64,000 nt of DNA from Streptomyces lavendofoliae (GCF_014649735.1 NZ_BMTP01000012.1:124001-188000), one strand, 5' to 3'. Shown: positions 51,923-61,008, numbered from the stretch's first letter. Translations and numbers: made by a program. The notes: generated by a model not told the origin, from the letters alone.

Positions 51923-53155
51923 TTACGCGGTGGTCTTGAGCGGGCCCTCGGCGACGACCGGGCCGATGACGATCACGGCGGGCGGGCGGACGTCCTCTTC
52001 CGCGACCCGCCGGGCCACCGTGGCGAGGGTCGCGTCCACCCGGCGCTGGGACGCCGTCGTCCCCTCCTGCACCAGGGCGAGCGGGGTGTCCGGGGCCTTG
52101 CCGTGCGCCATGAGCGCCTCGGCGATCGCCCCGATCTTGTCGACGCCCATGAGGATGACGAGGGTGCCGGTCAGCTTGGCGAGCGAGGCCCAGTCGACGA
52201 GCGAGCGCGGGTCGTCGGGCGCGACATGGCCGCTGACCACGGTGAACTCGTGCGCCACGCCCCGGTGGGTGACCGGGATGCCGGCCGCTCCGGGGACGCT
52301 GATCGAGCTGGAGATGCCGGGCACGACGGTGCACGCGATGCCCGCCTCGGCGAGCGCCTGCGCCTCCTCCATGCCCCGGCCGAACACGAAGGGGTCGCCG
52401 CCCTTGAGCCGCACCACGGACTTGCCGGCCTTGGCGTGCTCGATGAGGGCGTTGTTGATGGCCTCCTGGGCCATGAACCGGCCGTAGGGGATCTTCGCCG
52501 CGTCGATCACCTCGACGTGCGGCGGCAGCTCGTCGAGCAGGTCGCGCGGGCCGAGTCGGTCGGCGACGACCACGTCGGCCTCGGCCAGCAGACGGCGGCC
52601 GCGCACGGTGATCAGGTCCGGGTCGCCGGGGCCACCGCCGACCAGGGCGACGAAGGGGGTGCGGGAGCGGTGGTGGGGCGCCGCGATCGACCCGTCGCGC
52701 AGCCCCTCGACGATGGCGTCCCGCACGGCGGCGGAGCGGCGCGGGTCGTGCCCGGTGAGCACGGCGACGGTGACGCCCTCGCTGCGGCCGGTGGCCGGGG
52801 TCCAGGCCGTGGCCGCCTCTGCGTCGTCGGAGCGGACGCACCAGACCCGGTTGCGCTCGGCCTCGGCGGACGCGCGGGCGTTGGCCTCCGGATCGGTGGC
52901 GGCGATCAGGGCGTACCAGGCGCCGGCCAGGTCCCCGTCCTCGTAGCGGCGCCTGGTCCAGGTGATCTCACCGGCCTCCGCCATGGCCTCGACGGACGGC
53001 GTCGCGGACGGGGAGACCAGGGTGATGTCGGCGCCGGCCGCGATGAGGGCGGGGAGGCGGCGCTGGGCGACCTGGCCGCCGCCGATGACGACGACGCGGC
53101 GCCCGGTCAGGCGCAGTCCGACGGGGTAGGCGGGGTGCTCGGCGTTCTCGGCCAT
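51923..53155 (-). CDS. cobA: Siroheme synthase-like fusion: precorrin-2 dehydrogenase + uroporphyrinogen-III C-methyltransferase
   Basis: Methylates uroporphyrinogen III to precorrin-2, feeding sirohaem and B12; the N-terminal domain may oxidise precorrin-2 to sirohydrochlorin. 410 residues. Residues 1-150 have the NAD-binding GGGQVAQRRLPALIAAGADITLVSP; residues 160-400 are SUMT with VGGGPGDPDLITVRGRRLLAEADVVVADRL, KGGDPFVFGRG and VVPGISSS. The order of domains matches CysG, though ferrochelatase residues cannot be judged. ATG 53155 with GAGGAG upstream. It is downstream of cobT after a terminator. Confidence 0.92.
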   Translation of the reverse strand: MAENAEHPAYPVGLRLTGRRVVVIGGGQVAQRRLPALIAAGADITLVSPSATPSVEAMAEAGEITWTRRRYEDGDLAGAWYALIAATDPEANARASAEAERNRVWCVRSDDAEAATAWTPATGRSEGVTVAVLTGHDPRRSAAVRDAIVEGLRDGSIAAPHHRSRTPFVALVGGGPGDPDLITVRGRRLLAEADVVVADRLGPRDLLDELPPHVEVIDAAKIPYGRFMAQEAINNALIEHAKAGKSVVRLKGGDPFVFGRGMEEAQALAEAGIACTVVPGISSSISVPGAAGIPVTHRGVAHEFTVVSGHVAPDDPRSLVDWASLAKLTGTLVILMGVDKIGAIAEALMAHGKAPDTPLALVQEGTTASQRRVDATLATVARRVAEEDVRPPAVIVIGPVVAEGPLKTTA

Positions 53156-53375
53156 GGCGGTGCGGCTCCTCGGCGAGGCGGTGGTGCGGTGTGCGGGGCC
53201 GCTGCGACGGTGAAGCGGCTGGTGGGGCGGGGGTGGCGCGGCGCTGGGGGACGCTGCCGACCACGATACGGTGCGCCCCGCCGGGCGGGCCGGGGCGGTG
53301 CCTGGGGGCGCTGACGGACGGGGTCGTCGGACGGGCGTACGGGGCGGGGCGCGTGTCGCCGGCGGGAGGCGGCGT

Positions 53376-53406
53376 ACGGGGGGTGGGGCGCGGGCCCCAC
53401 CCCCGT
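53376..53406 (-). terminator. Terminator downstream of cobT
   Basis: A 13-bp G/C stem with one bulged G (53376-53389 and 53394-53406), 17 bases past the cobT stop. It separates cobT from cobA/cysG (268-bp gap, otherwise without features). Confidence 0.65.
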
Positions 53407-53423
53407 CCGCGTGCTCGGGCCGC

Positions 53424-56400
53424 CTACTTCTCGGTGACGCCCGCCGAGTCGAACGTCGCCACCTCGTGCATCGCGCGGGCCGCGCTCTGGATCACCGGCA
53501 GGGCCAGCAGCGCGCCGGTCCCCTCGCCCAGGCGGAGGTCGAGGTCCACCAGGGGGCGCAGGCCCAGCTTGTTGAGCGCCGCCATGTGGCCCGGCTCCGC
53601 GCTGCGGTGACCGGCGATGCAGGCCGCCAGCGCCTCGGGGGCGATGGCCCGGGCCACGAGGGCCGCGGCGCCCGCGCTCACGCCGTCGAGGACGACCGGT
53701 GTGCGCAGGGAGGCGCCGCCCAGGATGAAGCCGACGAGCGCCGCGTGCTCCAGGCCGCCGACCGCGGCGAGGACGCCGATGGGGTCGGCCGGGTCCGGCT
53801 GGTGCAGCTCCAGTCCGCGGCGGACGACGTCGACCTTGCGGGCGTGCATCTCGTCGTTGATGCCCGTGCCCCGGCCGGTGACCTCCGCCGGATCGACGTC
53901 CGTGTACACGGAGATCAGCGCGGCGGACACGGTGGTGTTGGCGATGCCCATCTCACCGGTCAGCAGGCCCTTGTTGCCGGCCGCGACCAGGTCCCGGGCC
54001 GTCTCGATGCCGACCTCGACGGCCGCGAGGACGTCCTCACGGCTGAGGGCGGGGCCGGCGGTGAAGTCGGCGGTGCCGGGGCGCACCTTGCGCGGCAGGA
54101 GGCCGGGGGTGGCCGGCAGGTCGCCGGCGACGCCCACGTCGATGACGCAGACCTCGGCGCCCACCTGGTTGGCGAACGCGTTGCAGACCGCGCCGCCGCC
54201 CAGGAAGTTGGCGACCATCTGGGCGGTCACCTCCTGGGGCCAGGCGGTGACGCCCTGGGCGTGCACCCCGTGGTCGCCCGCGAAGATCGCGACGGCCGCG
54301 GGCTCGGGGATGGGCGGCGGGCACATCCGGGACAGGCCGGAGAGCTGCGCGGAGATGATCTCCAGCATGCCGAGCGCGCCGGCGGGCTTGGTCATGCGCT
54401 TCTGCCGCTCCCACGCCTCGCCGAGCGCCTTGGCGTCGAGCGGACGGATGTTGGAGACGGTCTCCTGGAGGAGGTCGTGCGGCTCCTCGCCGGGGAGGGC
54501 GCGGCGCCCGTACGTCTCCTCGTGGACGACCCACGACAGCGGGCGGCGCTTGGACCAGCCCGCCTGCATCAGCTCCGGCTCCTCCGGGAACTCGTCGACG
54601 TACCCCACGCAGAGGTACGCGACGACTTCCAGGTGCTCGGGCAGGCCGAGGGCGCGGACCATCTCCCGCTCGTCGAAGAAGCTGACCCAGCCGACGCCGA
54701 GCCCTTCGGCCCGCGCGGCGAGCCACAGGTTCTCGACGGCCAGGGCGGAGGAGTACGGCGCCATCTGCGGCTGCGTGTGGCGGCCCAGGGTGTGCCGGCC
54801 GCCCCGGGTGGGGTCGGCGGTGACCACGATGTTGACCGGGGTGTCGAGGATGGCCTCGATCTTCAGTTCCTTGAACTGCTTGGCCCGGCCCTTGGGCAGC
54901 GACCTCGCGTACGCCTCCCGCTGGCGCTGGGCGAGCTCGTGCATCGTGCGCCGCGTCTCGGCGGAGCGGATGACGACGAAGTCCCAGGGCTGCGAGTGGC
55001 CGACGGAGGGTGCCGTGTGCGCGGCTTCGAGGACCCGGAGGAGGACCTCGTGCGGGATCGGGTCGCTGCGGAAGCCGTTGCGGATGTCCCGGCGCTCGCG
55101 CATGACGCGGAGCACGGCCTCGCGCTCGACGTCGTCGTAACCGGGGGCCGGGGGGCTCTGGTCGGCGGGCTCCGGGGCGACGGCTTCTGCGGCGTCGGCC
55201 GGGATGTCAGCGACGGCGGGGGCCTCGGTGCCGGCGGGGGCGTCGCTGTCGGCGGGGGCGTCCGCGACCTCCGGGACGCCCGGAGTCGGCGTGGCCTCCG
55301 GCACGGGGGTGGCGTCCGCGACGGCCGGGACGGGAGTGGCCTCCGGGGCGACCGGGACGGTGGCGGGGGCCTCCGGCTCGATCGCCTCGGGCGCGTCCTG
55401 CGCGGCCTGCTCGACCTCCTGCGGCGCGGGCTGCTCGGGCGCGGGTCCGGCGGCCACCGGCTGCTCGGTGGCCACCGGCTGCTCGGCCGGCGCGGGCTGC
55501 TCGGCGGTGACCGGCTGCTCGGCGGTGACCGGCTGCTCGGGCGCCGTGACCTCGGACGCGGGCTGCTCGGCGGCCACCGGCTGCTCGGGCTCGGCGGGCA
55601 CCGGCTGCTCGGCGGCCGGCTCGTGGGCGACCGCCTCCGCGGGCACCGGCTGAGCGGGCGCCGCGACCGGAACCACGGGCTCGGCGACCGGCTGCTCGAC
55701 GGGCACCGGCTGCTCGGCCCCGGTCGCCGCTGCCACCGGCTCGGCGGGCGCGGGGGCGGGGGCGGGCTCCGGGGCGACCGGCTCGGCGGGGGCCTCGGCC
55801 TGCTCGGGCAGCGCCGCCTCGGGTACGGCCGCCTCGGCCGCCGGTACCGGCTGTGGCGCCGGGACCTGCTCCGTCACGGCCGGTGCTCCGCCGTCGCGGG
55901 GCGCCGGAACGGTCACGACGGCGTCCTGCGGCGACCCGGCCGCCTCCGGGGCGGGCTCGGGTGCCGGCTCGACGGCGGCCTCCTGGGCGGCGGACGGCAC
56001 CGGGGCGAGGTGCGGCGCGGCCGGGACGGAGCCCTCGACCGGGACGAACTGCCCGGCCGGCGCGGGCGCCTGGGCAGGAACGACCGTTTCTGCTGCCACG
56101 GGAAGCGGCGTCTGCGGCACCTGCGGCTGCGAGGACCACGGCTCCGCGCTCTGCGGCGGCAGTTCGCCGAGCTGGGGGCCGGGCAGCGCGGAGGCGGGCT
56201 CGTCGCGCGGCACGTCGAAGTACTCCAGGCCGCCGGAGGTCGCAGGTCCCGGGTTGGCCGGCCCGCGATCGGCGAGCGAGCGGACGACTCCGCCCGAGGT
56301 GTCGGGGACCGGCGGGCCCATGTGGAGCGGGCGCCGCGCGGGCGCCGGGGCCGGGGGCTGGGCCTGGGCGGGCTCGGGAGCGGCGGCGTGGACCGCCTCG

Positions 56401-57002
56401 GGCATCCGTACGCCGGACAGGTCCACCGAGCCGGAGTCACGACCACCGGCCTCGTGCGCACCGGCCTCGTGGATCACCGGCGCGTGGCCGACCTGCTCGG
56501 GCGCGACCTGCTCGGGCGTGCCGACGGCGGCGTCCTGAACGGCGGTCCCGTGCGCCGCGACCTCGTGCGCCGCGACTTCGTACACTCCGGCACCCTGCCC
56601 AGCGGCGTCATGCGCCCCGTGCGGGGCGGACTCGTAGGAGACCGGCTCGTGGGCCGCCGGTTCGTAGACGGGAGCGGCCGGCTCGTGCGCCATCGGCGCG
56701 GAGGGGTCGTACCCGGCCTGCTGGAGCTGCTGGGCCTGCTGCTCGGCGATCACGGCCGCGCCCACCGGGTCCACCGCCGGCGGCACGCTCGGGGTCATCG
56801 CCATGGGCGCCGGGGCGGCGCCGGCGGGCGGCTCGCCCCAGGCACCCTGCGACCCCGGCATCAACAGCAGGTCGTCGTCATCGGCGGTGTTCTCGGAGGG
56901 GTCCAGGAAGGTGTACGCGCCCGGAGCGGGGATGCCCGGCTGCTCCACCATGCCTGCGTTCTCCGGCTGCCCCTCGCCCGGGACCTGGCCGGTGTCAGTC
57001 AT
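53424..57002 (-). CDS. cobT: BluB-CobT fusion with long disordered N-terminal extension
   Basis: 1192 residues in three parts. Residues 1-621 are Ala/Pro/Glu/Val-rich low-complexity sequence with tandem EQPV(T/A)(A/T) repeats. Residues about 622-842 are a nitroreductase-fold domain of the BluB type (flavin destructase making 5,6-dimethylbenzimidazole): RERRDIRNGFRSDPIPHEVL, APSVGHSQPWDFVV. Residues about 843-1192 are nicotinate-nucleotide:DMB phosphoribosyltransferase with catalytic Glu in RLGEGTGALLA. So one chain would make DMB and activate it as alpha-ribazole phosphate for B12. Start ATG 57002 with GAGGGG; a 6-codon mini-ORF overlaps it. Compare ordinary CobT of about 350 residues. Confidence 0.93.
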   Translation of the reverse strand: MTDTGQVPGEGQPENAGMVEQPGIPAPGAYTFLDPSENTADDDDLLLMPGSQGAWGEPPAGAAPAPMAMTPSVPPAVDPVGAAVIAEQQAQQLQQAGYDPSAPMAHEPAAPVYEPAAHEPVSYESAPHGAHDAAGQGAGVYEVAAHEVAAHGTAVQDAAVGTPEQVAPEQVGHAPVIHEAGAHEAGGRDSGSVDLSGVRMPEAVHAAAPEPAQAQPPAPAPARRPLHMGPPVPDTSGGVVRSLADRGPANPGPATSGGLEYFDVPRDEPASALPGPQLGELPPQSAEPWSSQPQVPQTPLPVAAETVVPAQAPAPAGQFVPVEGSVPAAPHLAPVPSAAQEAAVEPAPEPAPEAAGSPQDAVVTVPAPRDGGAPAVTEQVPAPQPVPAAEAAVPEAALPEQAEAPAEPVAPEPAPAPAPAEPVAAATGAEQPVPVEQPVAEPVVPVAAPAQPVPAEAVAHEPAAEQPVPAEPEQPVAAEQPASEVTAPEQPVTAEQPVTAEQPAPAEQPVATEQPVAAGPAPEQPAPQEVEQAAQDAPEAIEPEAPATVPVAPEATPVPAVADATPVPEATPTPGVPEVADAPADSDAPAGTEAPAVADIPADAAEAVAPEPADQSPPAPGYDDVEREAVLRVMRERRDIRNGFRSDPIPHEVLLRVLEAAHTAPSVGHSQPWDFVVIRSAETRRTMHELAQRQREAYARSLPKGRAKQFKELKIEAILDTPVNIVVTADPTRGGRHTLGRHTQPQMAPYSSALAVENLWLAARAEGLGVGWVSFFDEREMVRALGLPEHLEVVAYLCVGYVDEFPEEPELMQAGWSKRRPLSWVVHEETYGRRALPGEEPHDLLQETVSNIRPLDAKALGEAWERQKRMTKPAGALGMLEIISAQLSGLSRMCPPPIPEPAAVAIFAGDHGVHAQGVTAWPQEVTAQMVANFLGGGAVCNAFANQVGAEVCVIDVGVAGDLPATPGLLPRKVRPGTADFTAGPALSREDVLAAVEVGIETARDLVAAGNKGLLTGEMGIANTTVSAALISVYTDVDPAEVTGRGTGINDEMHARKVDVVRRGLELHQPDPADPIGVLAAVGGLEHAALVGFILGGASLRTPVVLDGVSAGAAALVARAIAPEALAACIAGHRSAEPGHMAALNKLGLRPLVDLDLRLGEGTGALLALPVIQSAARAMHEVATFDSAGVTEK

Positions 57003-57019
57003 GCGTACCCCTCGCCCAT
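56999..57019 (-). CDS. Six-codon mini-ORF coupled to cobT (MGEGYA)
   Basis: ATG 57019 has a perfect AAGGAG (57033-57028) at ideal spacing, encodes MGEGYA, and its TGA overlaps the cobT ATG by three bases (ATGA). The cobT start itself has only a moderate GAGGGG. The arrangement suggests ribosomes load on the mini-ORF and reinitiate at cobT. Alternatively AAGGAG is a chance match. Reality is uncertain. Confidence 0.35.
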   Translation of the reverse strand: MGEGYA

Positions 57020-57234
57020 CGGTTGTGCTCCTTCAGACCGTCGCCCGCCAACAAGAACGAGCATGCGCGCCGCGCGGCACGAACGGCGCGCGGACATCAC
57101 GTATTGTCGCGGCCTTCGGCCGCCGGGGCAGCGGGATCCGCCGCCCTCGGCTGTGGACTGCGCCACGTTGCGCAACCCCCCGGTGACGCCGTACCGCAAC
57201 AGGGGACCGAACAAGTCTCCCTTTTCCGGACATT

Positions 57235-57249
57235 GACGAATTAATCGTC
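57235..57249. promoter_or_regulatory. AT-rich inverted repeat upstream of cobT
   Basis: GACGA-ATTAA-TCGTC (57235-57249) in a 306-bp gap between cbiET and cobT is the most AT-rich spot nearby and could be a promoter or operator core. Elsewhere in the gap (57065-57091) there is a GCGCGCCG/CGGCGCGC hairpin. No cobalamin riboswitch consensus is visible. Confidence 0.35.
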
Positions 57250-57308
57250 GAACACCCGGCCGCCGTACAACGATCGGCCAGCCTACCTGCCGTCCCGTAG
57301 TGACATGG

Positions 57309-58517
57309 TCACGGGGATGGCGCCGGCCTGTGCCCGGACAGCAGGAAGACCACCTGGCGGTCGCGTTCGGTCCAGGCCCCCGGGTCGAGGTCGACGGACT
57401 GGAGAAGGGCGCACTCGACCGCGTACCCGCCGTCGGCCAGGACCGCGCCGATGGCCTCGGCTTCGTCACGGGTGGTCGCGTGCGCGACGATCCGCTCGGG
57501 GCGGCGGTCCACACAGGCGGTGACGACGGCCGCTCCCCCGCCGCCCACGCGGACGACGTCGGGTTCGGGCAGCCGCTCCAGCACGTGCGGGGCGCGTCCC
57601 GCCACCGTCTGGAGCTGGACGCCGAAGTGACGGGCGGCGGCCTCGGTGCGGGCGCAGGCGGCCGGGTCCTCGTCGACCGCGATCACGGCCGCTCCGAAGC
57701 GGGCGGCCTCCACGGCCAGCGGTCCGGCGCCGCAGCCGATGTCCCACACGAGGTCGCCGGTACGCGGGCCGAGGCGGGCGAGCTGGGCGGCCCGCAGGCC
57801 GGCCGACTCGCCGACGCGCAGGTCGTCGCCGTACACGTGCGCGGGCAGTCCCCAGCCCCGCACCGCTCCGGGCTCCTGGCCCATCAGCCACCCGCCGCCC
57901 TGCGAGGCGGTCGCGGCGCCGCCGATCACGATGACGACGTTGGGGTCGCGCCAGGAGTGGTCGGCGGCCTTGTCGGAGGTCAGCACGGTCACCTGCTCGC
58001 GCTCGGTGCCGAGTTCCTCGCAGATGACGAAGGTGCGGTGGACGCCGTCGAGGAGGAGGGCGAGTTCGGCGGGCCCGGCGCCCGGGGAGGTGAGGACGGC
58101 GACCTTGGGGTGGGCCCGGCAGACGTTGACGGCGCGGCGCAGCGTACGGCTGTGGGCGACGACGATCCGGGCGTCGTCCCACGGCATGCCGGCGCGGGCG
58201 AAGGCGGCGGCGACGGAGGAGACGGCGGGCACCACTTCGACCTCCAGGCCGTACCGGGGTGCGCGCAGGGTGCGGACGACGCCGAAGAAACCGGGGTCGC
58301 CGTCGGCGAGGACCACGGCGGTGCCGCGGTGGCCGGCGATGCGGCGGGCGGCGAGGTCGACGCTGCCGAGCCGGACGCGTTCGGCGGTGGGCGGGACTTC
58401 CGGGAGGGCCAGGTGGTGGCCGGCTCCGGCCACCAGGGTGGCGGCCGTCAGGGCGGACCTGGCGGCGGCGGTGAGGGGCGAGCCGTCCCAGCCGATCACC
58501 GTGACCCGGTCGGCCAT
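57309..58517 (-). CDS. cobL: Precorrin-6Y C5,15-methyltransferase (decarboxylating), CbiE-CbiT fusion
   Basis: Methylates C5 and C15 and decarboxylates the acetate side chain in corrin-ring synthesis. 402 residues. N-terminal CbiE-type SAM tetrapyrrole methylase (about 1-200; VTVIGWDGSPLT, GDPGFFGVVRTL) and C-terminal CbiT-type Rossmann methyltransferase (about 225-400; LVWDIGCGAGPLAVEAARFGAAVIAVDEDP). ATG 58517 with GGAGACGG upstream. It is upstream of cobT in the same direction, linking ring methylation with lower-ligand synthesis. Confidence 0.95.
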   Translation of the reverse strand: MADRVTVIGWDGSPLTAAARSALTAATLVAGAGHHLALPEVPPTAERVRLGSVDLAARRIAGHRGTAVVLADGDPGFFGVVRTLRAPRYGLEVEVVPAVSSVAAAFARAGMPWDDARIVVAHSRTLRRAVNVCRAHPKVAVLTSPGAGPAELALLLDGVHRTFVICEELGTEREQVTVLTSDKAADHSWRDPNVVIVIGGAATASQGGGWLMGQEPGAVRGWGLPAHVYGDDLRVGESAGLRAAQLARLGPRTGDLVWDIGCGAGPLAVEAARFGAAVIAVDEDPAACARTEAAARHFGVQLQTVAGRAPHVLERLPEPDVVRVGGGGAAVVTACVDRRPERIVAHATTRDEAEAIGAVLADGGYAVECALLQSVDLDPGAWTERDRQVVFLLSGHRPAPSP

Positions 58518-58580
58518 CTTCGTCCGTCTCCTGGGGTGTTGGTGGGGAGTCGAGTGGAGTGCTGGTGAGCGTACCGGGTC

Positions 58581-59216
58581 TCAGTTCCAGTCGGTGAACG
58601 AGGAGTAGCCGGCGTCGGCGAGCTGGTCGGCGGCGCCTTCCAGGTCCTCGGGGAGCAGGCTCCAGACGATCAGGTCGGTCCTGATGTCGGTCCAGCCGCC
58701 GTCCTCCGTGCGGGTGCGCGCTATCCAGGCGTTGCGCAGGACGCCCTCGCTGATGCAGCCGATCTTCTGGGCGACCTGCTGGGAGGCGGTGTTGTCGGCG
58801 GCGGTGCGCAGTTCCAGGCGTTCGAAGCGCTGGTCGCGGAAGAGCCACTGGGCGACGGCGAGGACGGACTCGGTGGCGTACCCCTCGCCACGTGCCCAGG
58901 GGGCCGTGACGTAGGCGATCTCGGTGGCGCGGATGCGCCAGTCGGTGTGCTGGAGGTGGACGGTGCCGACGAGGCGCTGGGTGAGGAACTCGGTGACGGC
59001 GAGGACGACGCCGCGGCCCTCGTCGCGCTCCGCGGGAGCGATCGTGCGCACCCACTCCTCGGCGTGGGCCGTGGTGTAGGGGTGGGGTACGGAGGTCCAG
59101 GCGACGACCATCTCGTCGTTCATCATCTCGATGTGGGCGGGGATGTCCGCGTCCTCGTAGGGCCGCAGCACCAACCGTTCCGTGCTGATGGAGATGTCCG
59201 GAAAGGTGGTAGTCAT
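58581..59216 (-). CDS. GNAT-family N-acetyltransferase (RimJ/RimL type)
   Basis: 211 residues. The family opening STERLVLRPYEDADIPAHIEMMND is followed by the acetyl-CoA loop WARGEGYATESVLAVAQWLF and LELRTAADNTASQQVAQKIGCISEGVLRN. Substrate unknown (protein N-termini, antibiotics or small amines are possible). ATG 59216 has GGAGCTGCGC upstream; an earlier in-frame ATG (59228) is possible. Monocistronic, downstream of the metNIQ terminator. Confidence 0.88.
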   Translation of the reverse strand: MTTTFPDISISTERLVLRPYEDADIPAHIEMMNDEMVVAWTSVPHPYTTAHAEEWVRTIAPAERDEGRGVVLAVTEFLTQRLVGTVHLQHTDWRIRATEIAYVTAPWARGEGYATESVLAVAQWLFRDQRFERLELRTAADNTASQQVAQKIGCISEGVLRNAWIARTRTEDGGWTDIRTDLIVWSLLPEDLEGAADQLADAGYSSFTDWN

Positions 59217-59354
59217 GCGCAGCTCCATGCCGGGGACCGTCCGTAAAGGCCGTGAACGCACAGCATGCAGCATGCAGCCGGTGGTGCGCATGGGCGGGTC
59301 GGTACGGATTCGTCGATACGGATACGTCGACTCGTCGATGCGTCGACACGGCCG

Positions 59355-59385
59355 GGCCCCGCGCACCGGACGGGTGCGCGGGGCC
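59355..59385 (-). terminator. Terminator of the metNIQ operon
   Basis: Perfect 13-bp stem (59355-59367 GGCCCCGCGCACC with 59373-59385 GGTGCGCGGGGCC), 20 bases past the metQ stop. Between it and the GNAT gene lies a run of imperfect CGTCGA repeats (59300-59350). Confidence 0.8.
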
Positions 59386-59405
59386 GGGACGCCGTAAGGG
59401 CGGGG

Positions 59406-60269
59406 CTACTTGACCGCGCCGAAGGCGGGGACGATGGAGCCGTCCTTGTAGGTGTCCTCGATGTACTTCTTCACCTCGGGCGAGTTGAGGAGTTCGGCGA
59501 GCTTGCGCACGCGCGCGTCCTTCTCGTCGCCCTCCTTGACGGCGAGGAAGTTGGCGTACGGGTTGCCCTCGCCCTTCTCCAGCGCCAGGGCGTCCTTGGT
59601 GGGGCTGAGCTTGGCCTCGATGGCGTAGTTGCCGTTGATGACGGCGGCGTCGACGTCGTTCAGGGCGCGGGGCACGGTGGCGGCCTCCAGCTCCTTGAAC
59701 TCCAGGCCCTTCCTGTCCTTGATGTCGGACAGCTTGCCGTTGGCGCCGACGCCGTCCTTGAGGGTGATGACGCCGTTGTCGGCGAGCAGCTTGAGCGCGC
59801 GGCCGCCGTTGGTGGTGTCGTTGGGGACGGCGACGGTCCGGCCGGGCTTGAGGTCCTTGAGGGACTTCAGCTTCTTGGAGTAGAAGCCGAGGGGCTCCAG
59901 GTGGACGTTGACGACCGGGACGATGTGCGTGCCGTTCTTCTTGTTGAAGTCGTCCAGGTACGGCTTGTGCTGGAAGTAGTTGGCGTCGACCTGGCCGCTC
60001 TCGGTGGCGGTGTTGGGCAGGACGTAGTCCGTGAACTCCTTCACCTCCAGCTTGAGGCCGGCCTTCTCGGCGAGGTTGTCCTTGACGTAGGTCAGGATGT
60101 CGGCGTGCGGCGTCGGGGACGCGGCGACGACGAGCGGCGAGGAGGCGTCGGCCTTGCCGGAGCCGTCCTTGGAGGCGGACGGGTCGGAGGCCGTGCCGCA
60201 GGCGGTGAGGCCGAGGGCGAGGGCGGTGATGGTGGCGAAGGCGCCGGTGAGCTTGATGTTCTTACGCAC
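59406..60269 (-). CDS. metQ: Methionine-binding lipoprotein MetQ (NlpA family)
   Basis: Substrate-binding lipoprotein for the MetNI importer. 287 residues; signal peptide with lipobox LTAC (C24), then a Ser/Lys-rich linker and the NlpA domain: VVAASPTPHADILTYVKDNLAEKAGL, FTDYVLPNTATESGQVDANYFQHKPYL, PNDTTNGGRALKLL. GTG 60269 places the basic RKNIKL start of the signal peptide correctly. Last gene of metN-metI-metQ, 67 bases after metI. Confidence 0.95.
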   Translation of the reverse strand: MRKNIKLTGAFATITALALGLTACGTASDPSASKDGSGKADASSPLVVAASPTPHADILTYVKDNLAEKAGLKLEVKEFTDYVLPNTATESGQVDANYFQHKPYLDDFNKKNGTHIVPVVNVHLEPLGFYSKKLKSLKDLKPGRTVAVPNDTTNGGRALKLLADNGVITLKDGVGANGKLSDIKDRKGLEFKELEAATVPRALNDVDAAVINGNYAIEAKLSPTKDALALEKGEGNPYANFLAVKEGDEKDARVRKLAELLNSPEVKKYIEDTYKDGSIVPAFGAVK

Positions 60270-60336
60270 GAAAAGTGCCTCTTTCTGGTGGTGCGGACGA
60301 CGCCCGGACAAGGAGTGCGGGCTGTGGGGAAAGACG

Positions 60337-61008
60337 TCAGGAAGCGGTACGGCCCCGGCGGGCGAGGAGGCGTACGGCCAGGTCTCCGAGGAGCTGGATG
60401 ATCGTGACGATGACGATCAGCAGCACCACGGTGACGAGCATGAAGCCGGTCTCGAACCGCTGGTAGCCGTAGGTGATGACCTTGGAGCCGAGGCCCTCGC
60501 CGCCGACCGCGCCGGCCAGTGCCGAGTAGCTGATCAAGGTGATCACGGTGGTCGTGAGCGCGGCGATCAGCGACGGGAGGGCCTGCGGGAGCAGCACCTT
60601 CCCCACGATCGTCGGGATGCCGCCGCCCATGGACTGCACGGCCTCGACCAGTCCGTGGTCGACCTCGCGGATCGCCGTCTCGACGAGGCGGGCGAAGAAC
60701 GGGATGGCTCCGATGGACAGGGGCACGATCATCGCGGTGGGGCCGATGAAGGTGCCGACCACGAGCGTGGTGACGGGGATCAGGGCGACCAGCAGGATGA
60801 TGAACGGCAGCGAGCGGCCGATGTTCACGATCGCCCCGAGGACCTTGTTCACCGGCCGGTTCTGCAGCAGGCCGCCCTTGTCGGTCAGGACGAGCAGGAC
60901 GCCCAGCGGGAGACCGCCGATGACGGTGACGACGGTCGACCACAGCACCATGTAGAGCGTGTCGACGGTGCCCTGCTCCAGCAGGGGCCGCATCTCTTCC
61001 CAGGTCAC
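60337..61008 (-). CDS. metI: Methionine ABC transporter permease MetI
   Basis: Membrane pore of the importer. 223 residues with five to six helices (LYMVLWSTVVTVIGGLPLGVLLVL, LGAIVNIGRSLPFIILLVALIPVTTLVVG). The EAA loop for MetN contact is EAVQSMGGGIPTIVGKVLLPQALPSL. GTG 61008 overlaps the metN stop (GTGA). Confidence 0.96.
   Translation of the reverse strand: MTWEEMRPLLEQGTVDTLYMVLWSTVVTVIGGLPLGVLLVLTDKGGLLQNRPVNKVLGAIVNIGRSLPFIILLVALIPVTTLVVGTFIGPTAMIVPLSIGAIPFFARLVETAIREVDHGLVEAVQSMGGGIPTIVGKVLLPQALPSLIAALTTTVITLISYSALAGAVGGEGLGSKVITYGYQRFETGFMLVTVVLLIVIVTIIQLLGDLAVRLLARRGRTAS

Noticed and set aside
53156..53423. Cobalamin riboswitch or other RNA element between cobA and cobT
   Set aside because: No B12-box consensus or long conserved-type helices; only a terminator for cobT is visible.
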